The notes under the pieces: generated by a model
Database searches by the model: none
What the model was told of the DNA's origin: nothing
The model's input: the letters and a program-made list of their open reading frames with translations, nothing else
Made by a program: the position numbers and the translations under genes
Part shown: positions 34,547 to 43,988 of the stretch, piece by piece
How positions within the stretch are numbered: the first letter of the stretch is position 1
Layout of the letters: each line of letters begins with the position of its first letter
Assembly: GCF_024171405.1 (NCBI RefSeq)
Contig: NZ_JALJZT010000002.1
Span: 2,666,001 to 2,730,000, forward strand
Direction: 5' to 3'
DNA: 64,000 nt
Source: Qipengyuania citrea
Lineage (GTDB): Bacteria; Pseudomonadota; Alphaproteobacteria; Sphingomonadales; Sphingomonadaceae

Positions 34547-35028
34547 CTATGGCCGCGACCCTATCGCGCTGGTTGATCGGTTTCGGTTCGATCGGGCTTC
34601 TGGCGATGACCGCGATCATCGGCTGGCAGGTGTTCGGGCGCTTCGTGCTCAACTCGAGCCCGTCTTGGACCGAACAGGCTTCGCTGATCATGATGATCTG
34701 GTACGTGATGTTTGCCGCCGCCGCGGGTGTCTATGAAGGCTTCCATATCCGCATCGCGCTGCTCGAGGAAAAGCTGGGCGATCGCGCGCGGCCGCTGCTG
34801 CGGATCGTCGCGCTCGTGATCGCCGTGATCGGTCTGGTGCTGCTCGTTTACGGCGCGCAGCTGTGCTGGGCGGTGCGCGGCAATGTCGTCCCTTCGCTCG
34901 GCGTCAGCCGCGCGGTAGCCTATGTGCCGCTGCCCGTTTCGGGACTGCTGATGACCTGGTTCGCGCTGCCACAGCTATTTACCGGGCGTCATCCGGCGGA
35001 TGATGCCAGTAAAGGGGAGCGCGGCTGA
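34543..35028 (+). CDS. dctQ: TRAP transporter small membrane subunit
   Basis: 161 aa with four membrane helices and the DctQ motif around SWTEQASLIMMIWYVM. It bridges the binding protein and the large permease in sodium-driven TRAP uptake. Its ATG overlaps the dctP stop (ATGA) and its stop overlaps the dctM start (TGATG), so all three subunits are translated as a unit. Confidence 0.93.
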   Translation: MTMAATLSRWLIGFGSIGLLAMTAIIGWQVFGRFVLNSSPSWTEQASLIMMIWYVMFAAAAGVYEGFHIRIALLEEKLGDRARPLLRIVALVIAVIGLVLLVYGAQLCWAVRGNVVPSLGVSRAVAYVPLPVSGLLMTWFALPQLFTGRHPADDASKGERG

Positions 35029-36311
35029 TGGAACTCCTCGTCCTGTTCGGCGTGCTCTTCGCCATGCTCGTCATCGGCGTACCGGTGGCCTTTTCCCTGC
35101 TCGCGGCGGCGCTTGCCTGTTTCCTCGCGATGGATATCCCTCCCATCGTCGCGGTCCAGCGCGTCGCCGCGGGGATCAGCGTTTTCACGCTGATGGCGAT
35201 CCCCTTCTTCATCTTCGCGGGCGACCTGATGTACCGTGCGGGGATTGCCGACCGGCTGGTCCGCGTGGCCGATGCCGCCATCGGGCGCGTGCGCGGCGGG
35301 CTGGGGATCGTCGATGTCGGGGCCTCGATGATGTTCGGTGCGGTGTCCGGCTCTGCCATCGCCAGCGCCTCGGCGATCGGCTCGACCATGGTCCCGCTGA
35401 TGAAGGAGAAAGGCTATCCTGCAGATTATGCGGTCAACGTCACCGTTACCGCGGCGATCGTCGGCCTGCTGATCCCGCCTTCGCACAATATGATCATCTA
35501 TTCCGCCGCTTCGGGGATCGGCGTATCGATCGGCGACCTGTTCCTTGCCGGCGTCATCCCCGGCGTGCTCACCGGCCTGATGCTGATGCTGGTGGCGTGG
35601 CTGGTGGCCAAGCGCGGCAAACTGCCGCTGGGCCGCTTCCCCGGCTGGCGCGAGTTCATCCTCGCAAGCGCCTATGCGATCCCCGGTCTGATGACCGCGG
35701 TGATCATCATGGGCGGCATCCTCAGCGGGTTTTTCACGCCTACCGAAAGCTCGGCCATTGCCGTGATCTACACCATGCTCATCGGGACCTTCGTCTATCG
35801 CAGCCTGGGGTGGAAGGGCATGTGGGAAGCCGCCGGGAAGTCGGTGCGCACCGCTGCCATGGTCTTGTTCATCATCGCTGCCGCCACCGCATTCGGCTTC
35901 GCGCTCGCGCTGCTCGAAGTGCCAGCCGCGATGGGCGCGCTGATCGGCGTGATGACCGACAATCCGATCCTGACCCTGCTGATCATCAACCTCATGCTGC
36001 TGGCGCTGGGCACCTTCATGGACATGGCCCCGCTGATCGTCATCACCACGCCGATCTTCCTGCCGGTGGCGATGGATGTCGGGGTCGATCCGGTGCATTT
36101 CGGGATCATCATGATGCTCAATCTGGGCATCGGCCTGGTTACGCCGCCGGTCGGCTCGGTGCTGTTCGTTGGCTCGGCGGTGGGCAAGATCCCCGTGACC
36201 GCGCTGGTGAAGACCATCTGGCCGTTCTATCTCACGCTGATTGCGGCGCTGGTGGTGATTACCTTCGTGCCTGCGCTCTCGCTCTGGCTGCCGGGGGCAT
36301 TCGGCGGCTGA
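35028..36311 (+). CDS. dctM: TRAP transporter large permease subunit
   Basis: 427 aa with about 12 membrane helices and DctM signatures (ASASAIGSTMVPLMKEKGY, LLIPPSHNMIIYS). It is the ion-coupled transport channel and the last gene of the TonB receptor-esterase-GH43-TRAP operon. The stop is immediately adjacent to the stop of the convergent uxaA gene, leaving no room for a separate terminator. Confidence 0.94.
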   Translation: MELLVLFGVLFAMLVIGVPVAFSLLAAALACFLAMDIPPIVAVQRVAAGISVFTLMAIPFFIFAGDLMYRAGIADRLVRVADAAIGRVRGGLGIVDVGASMMFGAVSGSAIASASAIGSTMVPLMKEKGYPADYAVNVTVTAAIVGLLIPPSHNMIIYSAASGIGVSIGDLFLAGVIPGVLTGLMLMLVAWLVAKRGKLPLGRFPGWREFILASAYAIPGLMTAVIIMGGILSGFFTPTESSAIAVIYTMLIGTFVYRSLGWKGMWEAAGKSVRTAAMVLFIIAAATAFGFALALLEVPAAMGALIGVMTDNPILTLLIINLMLLALGTFMDMAPLIVITTPIFLPVAMDVGVDPVHFGIIMMLNLGIGLVTPPVGSVLFVGSAVGKIPVTALVKTIWPFYLTLIAALVVITFVPALSLWLPGAFGG

Positions 36312-37832
36312 TCACAGCGTCACCCCGCGTTTCCAGATCGAAATCACGCGCTGGTCGCTGCGTTCGGCGGCGGTGGGCTCGCCGCTGGCAATGTTGAGCA
36401 GGTAGTCCGCAAAGGCGGCATCGACCGCGTCCACCCCTTCGGCAAGCGCGCGGCCCGCATCGAAATCGATCCAGCCCGGCTTGGTTTGCGCGAGTGCGGT
36501 GTTGGACGAAATCTTGACCGTGGGGACCGGGAAGCCGAGCGGCGTGCCCCTTCCGGTAGTGAACAACACCAGGGTCGCCCCCGCCGCGGCCAGCGCGGTG
36601 GAGGAGACCGCATCATTGCCCGGTGCTTCGAGCAGCGTCAGGCCCGGTCGCGATACGGTGCCCCCATAGTCGATCACATCGACCAGCGGGGCGCAGCCGC
36701 CCTTCTGCACCGCGCCCAGCGATTTTTCTTCCAGCGTGGTGATCCCCCCCGCGATATTGCCGGGCGAGGGGTTCTTCGAAACCGGCTGGCCCTGGTCGAG
36801 GAAATAGCGCTTGAAGCGGTTCACCAGCTCGCCTGCCCGCTCGAAAACCTCCGGTGACACGGCGCGCGCCAACAGTGCTTCCTCGGCGCCGAAGATCTCG
36901 GGGATTTCGGTCAGCACAAGGCTGCCCTCCGACCCTGCGAGACGATCGCTGAAGCGCCCGAGCAGAGGATTGGCGGTCAGCCCGGACAGCGCGTCCGACC
37001 CGCCGCATTTCAGCCCCACGGTCAGCGCGCTCGGCGGCGCGTCTTCGCGCATTACCGGAGCGAGTTCAGCCACCAGATCGGCAATTTCCGCAAGCAGGCG
37101 TTCGCGCTCGTCGCCCGGGTCCTGCGCCCGGACAAGCCGCAGCTTGGCGCGGCTGCGCTCGGCGACGCTGGCAACAAGGTCATCGAGCTGGTTGCTCTCG
37201 CAGCCGAGCCCCACCAGCACCACGCCTCCCGCATTGGGGTTGTCGCACAGCGCGGCCAGCAGCGCGCGCGTGCCCGATAGATCGTCGCCCAATTGCGAAC
37301 AGCCGTGCGGGTGGCCGAACCCCACGATTGCATCCACGCTGCCGCGATGGATTGCGCTTGCTTCGCGCGCCACCAATTCCACCAGCGGGGCGACGCAGCC
37401 GACAGTGGCCAGCAGCCAGATCTCGTTACGAGTGGCAAAGCGCCCGTCGGCGCGCCGGTATCCCCGCCAGTTGCCCAGCGGCGGTGAGGCTTCCGGGATC
37501 GGCGCAGGTGGCGCAAAGGTGCCATACTCCATCTCCCCATCCAGCGCGGTGGCGAGATTGTGCGAATGGACATGCTCGCCCGCTGCGATCGGCTGGCTGG
37601 CAAGGCCGATCGGGGCGCCATAGCGCAAGACCGGTTCGCCTTCGTTGTGGGAGCGGAGGGCGAATTTATGGCCCCTCGGGATCGCTTCGGGCAACCGCAG
37701 GACAATTCCGTCCAGTTCGATCCATTCGCCGGCCTTGTGATCGCGCAGTGCGACGCCGACGCCATCGGCCAGGTGCGAGCGCCAGACATGGGGCGACCTC
37801 ATCCCTGCGGAAGCGCTGTCGGCCTCGGTCAT
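36312..37832 (-). CDS. uxaA: Altronate dehydratase, full-length
   Basis: 506 aa, combining the N-terminal SAF domain (about 14-95, with HVHSHNLAT) and the catalytic C-terminal altronate hydrolase domain (VGCVAPLVE, GFGHPHGCSQLGDD, KCGGSDALSGLTANP). It removes water from D-altronate to give KDG using Fe2+ or Mn2+. The ATG at 37832 has AAGGAG about 10 nt upstream. Divergent from uxaC-uxuB; operator E lies between them, so both sides can be controlled together. Confidence 0.93.
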   Translation of the reverse strand: MTEADSASAGMRSPHVWRSHLADGVGVALRDHKAGEWIELDGIVLRLPEAIPRGHKFALRSHNEGEPVLRYGAPIGLASQPIAAGEHVHSHNLATALDGEMEYGTFAPPAPIPEASPPLGNWRGYRRADGRFATRNEIWLLATVGCVAPLVELVAREASAIHRGSVDAIVGFGHPHGCSQLGDDLSGTRALLAALCDNPNAGGVVLVGLGCESNQLDDLVASVAERSRAKLRLVRAQDPGDERERLLAEIADLVAELAPVMREDAPPSALTVGLKCGGSDALSGLTANPLLGRFSDRLAGSEGSLVLTEIPEIFGAEEALLARAVSPEVFERAGELVNRFKRYFLDQGQPVSKNPSPGNIAGGITTLEEKSLGAVQKGGCAPLVDVIDYGGTVSRPGLTLLEAPGNDAVSSTALAAAGATLVLFTTGRGTPLGFPVPTVKISSNTALAQTKPGWIDFDAGRALAEGVDAVDAAFADYLLNIASGEPTAAERSDQRVISIWKRGVTL

Positions 37833-37901
37833 TGCGCGTCGCTCCTTATCCCCCTGCCTCGCCGGTTGATTTCCTCTCCGGTAAGCGGCAGAACCTGTTC
37901 T

Positions 37902-37915
37902 TGACACCGGTTACC
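37902..37915 (+). promoter_or_regulatory. LacI-family operator E
   Basis: TGACACCGGTTACC with the preceding T forming TTGACA. It shares a 16-base match with operator C. It lies 24 bp before uxaC and 70 bp upstream of divergent uxaA, linking the galacturonate genes to the same regulator. Confidence 0.78.
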
Positions 37916-37938
37916 ATAGTTCGTCGCGGGAGAGAAGA

Positions 37939-39339
37939 ATGAGCAAGCCCCTGGAGCTGCATGAGGATCGCCTGTTCCCGGCGGAACCCGGCATCCGCGC
38001 GCTTGCGCGCGAGCTCTATGCCGATGTCGCCGATCTGCCGATCATCAGCCCGCATGGGCATACCGATCCAGCGTGGTTCGCTCATGACGAGCCGTTTGGC
38101 AATGCGACCGAACTGCTGCTGCATCCCGATCATTACGTGTTCCGTATGCTGTATTCGCAGGGGATTGCGCTGGAGGATCTGGGCATCGGGGGAGGCGGGG
38201 CCGATCCGCGTGCCGCGTGGCGCATCTTCGCCGAGAACTATCACTTGTTTCGCGCCACGCCTTCGCGGATGTGGCTCGACTGGGTCTTCTCCAAGGCCTT
38301 CGGCATAGAGCTGCGGCTCGATGCGGGCACGGCCGATCACTATTTCGATACGATCACCGAGAAGCTGCAGCAGGACGATTTTCGCCCCCGCGCGCTGTTC
38401 GACCGTTACGGCATCGAAGTCCTCGCCACGACGGAAAGCCCGCTCGACCCGCTCGACCATCACCGCGCCATTCGCGGCAGCGGTTGGGGAGGCCGGGTCA
38501 TTACCGCCTATCGCCCCGATCCGGTGGTCGATCCCGAGTTCGAAGGCTTTGTCGATAATCTGCGCACATTCGGCGACCTCACTGGCGAGGATACGCTGTC
38601 ATGGCCGGGCTATCTCGCCGCGCACCGCCAGCGGCGCGAATACTTCGCTGCGATGGGGGCGACCTCGACCGATCACGGCCACCCTAGCGCAGCCACTGCC
38701 AATCTGCCGGATGCCGATGCGGCGGCGCTGTTCGAGCGCGTGAAGCACGGGGGTGCCTCCGCCGCCGATGCCGAACTGTTCCGCGCGCAGATGCTCACCG
38801 AAATGGCGGCGATGAGCGTGGACGATGGGCTGGTGATGCAGATCCACCCCGGCAGCTTCCGCAACCATAACCACCAGCTGTTCGCTAGGTTCGGTCGCGA
38901 CATGGGGGCCGATATCCCCACGCGCACCGACTATGTGCAGGCGCTCAAACCGCTGCTCGACCGGTTCGGGAACGAGGCGGGTCTGTCGATCATCCTCTTC
39001 ACGCTCGATGAAAGCGCCTATGCGCGCGAACTGGCGCCGCTGGCGGGGCATTATCCGTGCCTCAAGCTTGGCCCGGCGTGGTGGTTTCACGACAGCCCTG
39101 AAGGCATGCGCCGCTTCCGCCAGATGACGACCGAGACCGCCGGTTTCTACAACACGGTCGGCTTCAACGACGATACGCGCGCCTTCCTGTCGATCCCCGC
39201 GCGGCACGACGTCGCCCGGCGGGTCGATTGCGGCTTTCTTGCGCAGCTTGTCGCCGAACACCGGATCGAGGACTGGGAGGCCGCAGAGGTCGCCCGTGAG
39301 CTTGCCTATACGCTGGCGAAGCGGGCCTACCGCCTGTGA
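37939..39339 (+). CDS. uxaC: Glucuronate/galacturonate isomerase
   Basis: 466 aa, the usual length of UxaC. Family segments include ISPHGHTDPAWFA (metal-binding His), FRMLYSQGI, TDDP-like TESPLDPLDHH, and TFTLDE-like IILFTLDESAYARELAP. It converts D-galacturonate to D-tagaturonate and D-glucuronate to D-fructuronate. Its stop overlaps the GTG start of uxuB by 4 nt. Confidence 0.94.
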   Translation: MSKPLELHEDRLFPAEPGIRALARELYADVADLPIISPHGHTDPAWFAHDEPFGNATELLLHPDHYVFRMLYSQGIALEDLGIGGGGADPRAAWRIFAENYHLFRATPSRMWLDWVFSKAFGIELRLDAGTADHYFDTITEKLQQDDFRPRALFDRYGIEVLATTESPLDPLDHHRAIRGSGWGGRVITAYRPDPVVDPEFEGFVDNLRTFGDLTGEDTLSWPGYLAAHRQRREYFAAMGATSTDHGHPSAATANLPDADAAALFERVKHGGASAADAELFRAQMLTEMAAMSVDDGLVMQIHPGSFRNHNHQLFARFGRDMGADIPTRTDYVQALKPLLDRFGNEAGLSIILFTLDESAYARELAPLAGHYPCLKLGPAWWFHDSPEGMRRFRQMTTETAGFYNTVGFNDDTRAFLSIPARHDVARRVDCGFLAQLVAEHRIEDWEAAEVARELAYTLAKRAYRL

Positions 39340-40706
39340 GGCTCGGGCCCGATACGCTGGTCCACCTGCCTGCCGATGTCGGCACATGCCCTTACGACCG
39401 AGACGCGCAGGAGATCGGCATCGTTCATTTCGGCATCGGGGCGTTCCACCGTGCGCACCAGGCCTGGTATACCGATTGCGCGATGACCGCGGGGGACCGC
39501 GATTGGGGCATTTGCGGCGTTTCGCTCCGCTCGCCCGACGTTGCCCGACAGCTCAATCCGCAAGACGGGCTCTATACGCTGACTGAACAGCAGGGCGAGG
39601 CTACGCAAACGCGCGTTATCGGGGCGGTTCGCGAAGTACTCTACGCCCCCGATCAGGCCGGGGCGGTAATTACCCGGCTCGCTGATCCGGCCTGCCATAT
39701 CGCCAGCTTCACCGTCACCGAGAAAGGGTATGCGCGGGGCCATGACGGCGGGCTCGACCTCGCCGCGGCGCGCAGCAGTTTCTATCCCTTGTTGGGGCAG
39801 GGAATGGCCGAGCGCCGCGCGCGCGGACTGGGCGGGCTGACGCTGCTGTCCTGCGACAATCTGGCGGAGAACGGCCGGGTCCTGGCGCGGCTGATGGAAC
39901 AGTGGCTGGCGGCGGACATGCCCGAGATGGTCGAATGGTTCACGCGCGAATGCCGTGTCCCCTCGACGATGATCGACCGCATCGTACCGCGCAGCGGCCC
40001 GCAGGATCTGGCTGAGCTCGAGCAGCGCCTCGGAATGAGCGATGCCGGAGCGGTCTTTACCGAGCGGTTCAGTCAATGGGTGATCGAGGACGACTTTGCC
40101 GGCCCGCGCCCGCAGTGGGAGAACCACGGTGTGGAGCTGGTCGATGATGTCGTCCCTTTCGAAACCGCCAAGCTGCGCATGCTCAACGGCGCGCATTCGC
40201 TGCTTGCCTATTGCGGGCTCGAGGCTGGCTATACCTATGTCCACGAGGCCGTCGCCGATCCCCGCCTCGCCGCGCTTGCCGAGCGGCTGATGCGCGATGA
40301 AGCGATCCCGACGATCACTGCCGCACCCGGTCAGGATCTTGCGGCCTATGCCGGGCAATTGATGCAGCGCTTTGCCGATCCTGCGCTGATGCACCGGCTC
40401 GACCAGATCGCGATGGATGGTACGCAAAAGATCCCCCAACGCTGGCTCGACACCGCCGCCGAGCTTGTCCGCCGGGGCCAACCCTTCGATGCGATCGCGA
40501 CGGGTTTTGCCGCCTGGGTCTGGCACTTAGCCGATGGCCGCTTTGTCGACGATCCGTATGGTGAAGAACTGCATACGCTTGCTGCCGAAAAGGGTTCGCC
40601 CGCACTTGTCGCGCGGTGTTTCGGACCGTGTCCGAAGGCCGCTGCGCTGTGGCCGCGCTACGAACATCTGGCCGCAACCATGCTGCGACAGGCGCAGCCG
40701 TCATAG
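39336..40706 (+). CDS. uxuB: Mannitol-dehydrogenase-family uronate reductase (UxuB-like)
   Basis: 456 aa long-chain polyol dehydrogenase. The N-terminus IVHFGIGAFHRAHQAWYTD is the NAD-binding motif of fructuronate reductase and mannitol dehydrogenase, and KLRMLNGAHSLLAY carries the family's catalytic Lys region. By similarity it is UxuB (fructuronate to mannonate), but the partner dehydratase beside it is altronate-specific UxaA, which would need tagaturonate reduction. So it may work as the UxaB of this locus. GTG start, coupled to uxaC. Confidence 0.85.
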   Translation: MRLGPDTLVHLPADVGTCPYDRDAQEIGIVHFGIGAFHRAHQAWYTDCAMTAGDRDWGICGVSLRSPDVARQLNPQDGLYTLTEQQGEATQTRVIGAVREVLYAPDQAGAVITRLADPACHIASFTVTEKGYARGHDGGLDLAAARSSFYPLLGQGMAERRARGLGGLTLLSCDNLAENGRVLARLMEQWLAADMPEMVEWFTRECRVPSTMIDRIVPRSGPQDLAELEQRLGMSDAGAVFTERFSQWVIEDDFAGPRPQWENHGVELVDDVVPFETAKLRMLNGAHSLLAYCGLEAGYTYVHEAVADPRLAALAERLMRDEAIPTITAAPGQDLAAYAGQLMQRFADPALMHRLDQIAMDGTQKIPQRWLDTAAELVRRGQPFDAIATGFAAWVWHLADGRFVDDPYGEELHTLAAEKGSPALVARCFGPCPKAAALWPRYEHLAATMLRQAQPS

Positions 40707-40757
40707 GAGTTTCGCTGGCTGGTATGTCCCGCCCGCTCGATCGCGAGGCCGGGAAAG

Positions 40758-40849
40758 TGGCGGAGACGGAGGGATTCGAACCCTCGATACCCGTTACCAG
40801 GTATGGCTCCTTAGCAGGGAGCTGGTTTCAGCCACTCACCCACGTCTCC
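40758..40849 (-). tRNA. tRNA-Ser (anticodon GCU)
   Basis: Class II tRNA with 7-bp acceptor stem GGAGACG/CGTCTCC, anticodon loop CTGCTAA giving anticodon GCT, a long variable arm, T-loop GGTTCGAATCC and genome-encoded CCA. Strand and ends were set from the folded cloverleaf. No CDS overlaps it. The following 230 bp up to the DUF1134 gene show no further gene. Confidence 0.95.
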
Positions 40850-41080
40850 GCATGTCGCAGGATCGGGCATGCCCGCTGCGAGGGGCGCGCTATAGCCATG
40901 GCTTTGCGGGCCTTCAAGCGGAGTTTTGCATGCCGGTGCAGACAACGGCCCGACCCCTGCAACGACTCGGTTCGCCGCATTTCCGATTCGGTTCATCGCC
41001 GTTTCATTGCCGCGCCGCTCTAAGAGGATTCTTCTCACCGCGCAGCTGTCTGCGCACGCGCCGCCGACACGGAGGGATCG

Positions 41081-41908
41081 ATGACGAAATTTACACGCAT
41101 ATGGCCGCATCTTGGCATGGCGCTCGCAGCATTCGGCATGGCGGCGAGCCCGCTCGCCGCGCAGGTCGAAACGATCGACCCCGACAGCGCGATCGACGGC
41201 GATCTGGTCGAGCAGCCGGGCGACCAGCCGGTCTATGGCGAGCCAAAGACCGCGCCCAGCTATGCGCCGCCCCCGTCCACCGACGGGACGGATGAAACCG
41301 TTTGGGACTATGAAACGCAAACCGATCCGGTCCAGACCGATTCCGGGCAACCGCAATGGTCCGAGCAGGCGGCCGAAGAGGCTGCCGGCGATGCGGTGGA
41401 CGGCGCGGTGGCCGACGATCCCACGACGACCTACCGCGAAGATGATCTCATCGGTGCGGCCGAAGGCGTCTTCGGCAAGGGCGCCGAAGGCGTGGCCAAG
41501 ATGATCCGCGGCCTGCTGGAAAAGCAGGGCGAACCCAATGGCTATATCGTCGGCCGCGAGGCGGGCGGGGCCTTTATCGTCGGGGCGCGCTATGGCTCGG
41601 GCACGCTCTACCACAAGATCGAAGGCGAGCTGCCGGTCTACTGGACGGGTCCCTCGATCGGGCTCGACGCCGGGGCCAATGCCGGCAGCACCTTCGTGCT
41701 GGTTTACAATCTGTACGATACCGAGGAACTGTACGAGCGCTATCCGGCGGGCGAGGGGCAGGCCTATGTCATCGGCGGGCTCACTGCGAGCTATCTGCGC
41801 AAGGGCGATGTCGTGCTCATCCCGATCCGCATGGGCGCGGGGCTGCGTCTCGGCATCAATGCAGGCTATATGAAGTTCTCCAAGGAGCACCGCTGGCTGC
41901 CCTTCTGA
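41081..41908 (+). CDS. DUF1134 (EipA-like) exported protein
   Basis: 275 aa. Signal peptide (about 1-27, ending LAAQ), a Pro/Asp-rich low-complexity stretch (about 30-120) and a compact C-terminal domain (about 125-275) with GYIVGREAGGAFIVGARYG and YRKGD-type turns. This is the DUF1134 family; its Brucella member EipA is a periplasmic beta-sandwich protein needed for envelope integrity. CGGAGGGATCG precedes the ATG. Monocistronic, followed by a small hairpin. Confidence 0.85.
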   Translation: MTKFTRIWPHLGMALAAFGMAASPLAAQVETIDPDSAIDGDLVEQPGDQPVYGEPKTAPSYAPPPSTDGTDETVWDYETQTDPVQTDSGQPQWSEQAAEEAAGDAVDGAVADDPTTTYREDDLIGAAEGVFGKGAEGVAKMIRGLLEKQGEPNGYIVGREAGGAFIVGARYGSGTLYHKIEGELPVYWTGPSIGLDAGANAGSTFVLVYNLYDTEELYERYPAGEGQAYVIGGLTASYLRKGDVVLIPIRMGAGLRLGINAGYMKFSKEHRWLPF

Positions 41909-41910
41909 GC

Positions 41911-41931
41911 AAGGGCGAACAAGCCGCCCTT
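41911..41931 (+). other. Inverted repeat after the DUF1134 gene
   Basis: AAGGGCG (41911-41917) and CGCCCTT (41925-41931) form a 7-bp stem with a 7-nt loop directly after the stop codon. The position suits a terminator, but no T-run follows. Confidence 0.4.
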
Positions 41932-42019
41932 CGGATCGCCCAACCATAATTCGCGCAGGCACGGGGCCGCGACGGGATTTCCTGTTGCGGCCCTTGGCAT
42001 ATCGGGCGATGAGGCGCGC

Positions 42020-43201
42020 ATGCTTGACCAACTCGAAGCCCAGTCTCCCGACGCGCTGCTCGCGCTCATCAAGATGCATGCGCAGGACCCGCGCGAGGAC
42101 AAGATCGACCTCGGCGTGGGCGTCTATCGCACCAATGACGGCGCGACGCCGGTCTTCCGTTCGATCAAGGCGGCGGAACAGCGGCTGGTCGATACGCAGG
42201 ATTCCAAGAGCTATCTGGGGCCCGAGGGCGACACCGGCTTCGTCGATGCGCTCAAGCCCTATATCTTCGGGAAGGACGCCACGATGGGCGGACGGCTCGA
42301 AGGCATGCAGACCCCGGGTGGCACCGGCGCGGTGCGGCTGGCGGTGGCGCTGGCCAAGGCGGCGGGCGTGACGCGCATCCATCTCGGCGTGCCGAGCTGG
42401 CCCAACCATGCGCAGATCCTGCAGGACGTCGGGGTCGAGACCACCACCTTCCACCATGCCAATGCCGATGGCACCGCCGATATCGACGCGCTGCTCGAGG
42501 CGATCGGCAATGCGCGCGCGACCGATGCAGTCCTGCTGCATGGCTGCTGCCACAACCCCACCGGGGTCGATTACACGCAGGAGCAGTGGGGCCGGATCGC
42601 CGATGCCTTTGTCGAAAGCGGTGTCCTGCCGATCCTCGATGTCGCCTATCACGGGCTGGGGCAGGGGCTCGATGAAGACATCGCGGGGGTGCGCCAAGTG
42701 CTTGCCAAGGTGCCCGAGGCGCTGGTCGCCTATAGCTGCGACAAGAATTTCGGTCTCTACCGCGACCGCGTGGGCGCCTTCTACATGATCGCGCGCAGCG
42801 CTGCCGACCTGCCCGCGATCGTATCCAACGCGAACGCACTGGCGCGGGCCAATTGGTCGATGCCGCCCGATCATGGCGGCGCGGCGGTGCGCACGGTGCT
42901 GCGCGACGAGGAACTGACCAACCAGTGGCTCGACGAACTGGGCGAGATGCGCGCGCGCATGCGCCGCGTGCGCGAGCGGCTGGCTGCCGCGGATAATGAG
43001 GTGCCGAGCCTCAACCTTGCCGCGCTGGGTCACCAGAACGGCCTGTTCGCCATGCTGCCCCTGTCGCGCGAGCAGATTGCGCAACTGCGCGAGGAGCACG
43101 GCATCTACATGGCCGGTTCGGGCCGCATCAACGTGGCCGGTCTGCACGAAGGCAACACGCCCCGCTTCATCGCCGCACTGGCGGACGTCACGAGCGCGTA
43201 A
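42020..43201 (+). CDS. Aromatic/aspartate aminotransferase (class I)
   Basis: 393 aa PLP enzyme of the TyrB/AspC Ia group. K242 in SCDKNFGLYRDRVGA is the PLP Schiff-base lysine; HGCCHNPTGVDYT and the C-terminal GSGRINVAGL (substrate carboxylate Arg) are family motifs. It exchanges amino groups between aromatic or dicarboxylic amino acids and 2-oxoglutarate. The next gene's ATG follows its TAA directly. Confidence 0.92.
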   Translation: MLDQLEAQSPDALLALIKMHAQDPREDKIDLGVGVYRTNDGATPVFRSIKAAEQRLVDTQDSKSYLGPEGDTGFVDALKPYIFGKDATMGGRLEGMQTPGGTGAVRLAVALAKAAGVTRIHLGVPSWPNHAQILQDVGVETTTFHHANADGTADIDALLEAIGNARATDAVLLHGCCHNPTGVDYTQEQWGRIADAFVESGVLPILDVAYHGLGQGLDEDIAGVRQVLAKVPEALVAYSCDKNFGLYRDRVGAFYMIARSAADLPAIVSNANALARANWSMPPDHGGAAVRTVLRDEELTNQWLDELGEMRARMRRVRERLAAADNEVPSLNLAALGHQNGLFAMLPLSREQIAQLREEHGIYMAGSGRINVAGLHEGNTPRFIAALADVTSA

Positions 43202-43741
43202 ATGGACCGCCAGCGGACTCTCGAAACCGAGCGGCTGGTGCTGCGTCCGCTCGCCGAGGCCGACCGCGACGCGCTGTACGAAATCGCTTCCGATCCCGCG
43301 GTCTGGGAACAGCACCCGATCCACGATCGCTGGCGGCGCGAAGTGTTCGACGCCTTCCTCGACGAAGGGTTGGCGAGCGGCGGCGCGCTGGCAGTGGTCG
43401 ACAAGCGCGACAATCGCGTGCTCGGCTCCACCCGCTTCGACAAATACGATGCGGATGAGGGCGGGGTGGTCGAGATCGGGTGGACCTTCCTCGCGCCGCG
43501 CTGGTGGGGCAAGGGCATCAATCCCGAGATGAAGCGCGCCATGCTGGCCCATGCCTTCGAGCATGTCGCGCTGGTCGAGTTCCGCGTGGGCGATACCAAT
43601 TACCGTTCGCGCAATGCGCTGGAAGCCATCGGCGCGGTGCGCACCGAGCGCTATGAACTGGAAAAGTACCAGGGCAAGCGCGTGGTCCATCTGGTCTACG
43701 AGATCGACCGCGACGGCTTCGCGGCGGGCCCGCTGAGCTGA
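43202..43741 (+). CDS. GNAT-family N-acetyltransferase (RimJ/RimL-like)
   Basis: 179 aa. ETERLVLRPLAEADRDALY at the start, WTFLAPRWWGKGINPEMKR as acetyl-CoA-binding motif A, and VEFRVGDTNYRSRNALEAIGA are typical of RimJ/RimL-type acetyltransferases that act on protein N-termini or small amines. Begins right after the aminotransferase stop with no gap, so the two are probably co-transcribed. Substrate unknown. Confidence 0.88.
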   Translation: MDRQRTLETERLVLRPLAEADRDALYEIASDPAVWEQHPIHDRWRREVFDAFLDEGLASGGALAVVDKRDNRVLGSTRFDKYDADEGGVVEIGWTFLAPRWWGKGINPEMKRAMLAHAFEHVALVEFRVGDTNYRSRNALEAIGAVRTERYELEKYQGKRVVHLVYEIDRDGFAAGPLS

Positions 43742-43783
43742 TGTAGGACATGTGTAGGATTGCCGCGGGCAAGTCCTGTCACA

Positions 43784-43806
43784 TGGACCGCATGTTACAC
43801 GGTCCA
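43784..43806. repeat. Perfect inverted repeat in a 247-bp intergenic region
   Basis: TGGACCG (43784-43790) and CGGTCCA (43800-43806) with a 9-nt spacer, 43 bp after the GNAT gene. It could be a terminator stem or an operator. The remaining gap to 43988 shows no convincing gene; only a clear AGGAGG before the next ATG. Confidence 0.4.
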
Positions 43807-43988
43807 GGCGAAGAAAACGGCGGGCTGCGGCGGAGCCTGCGAAACGGGCAAAACGGCACGGGCGAGACGGCTGCGGCATCCTGCGGGTTCGAGCAGAATT
43901 CGCCCGAGTAGGAAAATCGGCACGCTTCGCTTTTCATTCGCCGATAGCGCGGTTATTGCGAGCGCTTCTCAAAAGGAGGAAACACCCT

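Noticed and set aside
40811-43879. A 1022-codon minus-strand open frame over DUF1134, aminotransferase and GNAT
   Set aside because: It runs through three well-supported plus-strand genes and part of the tRNA gene; composition-driven.
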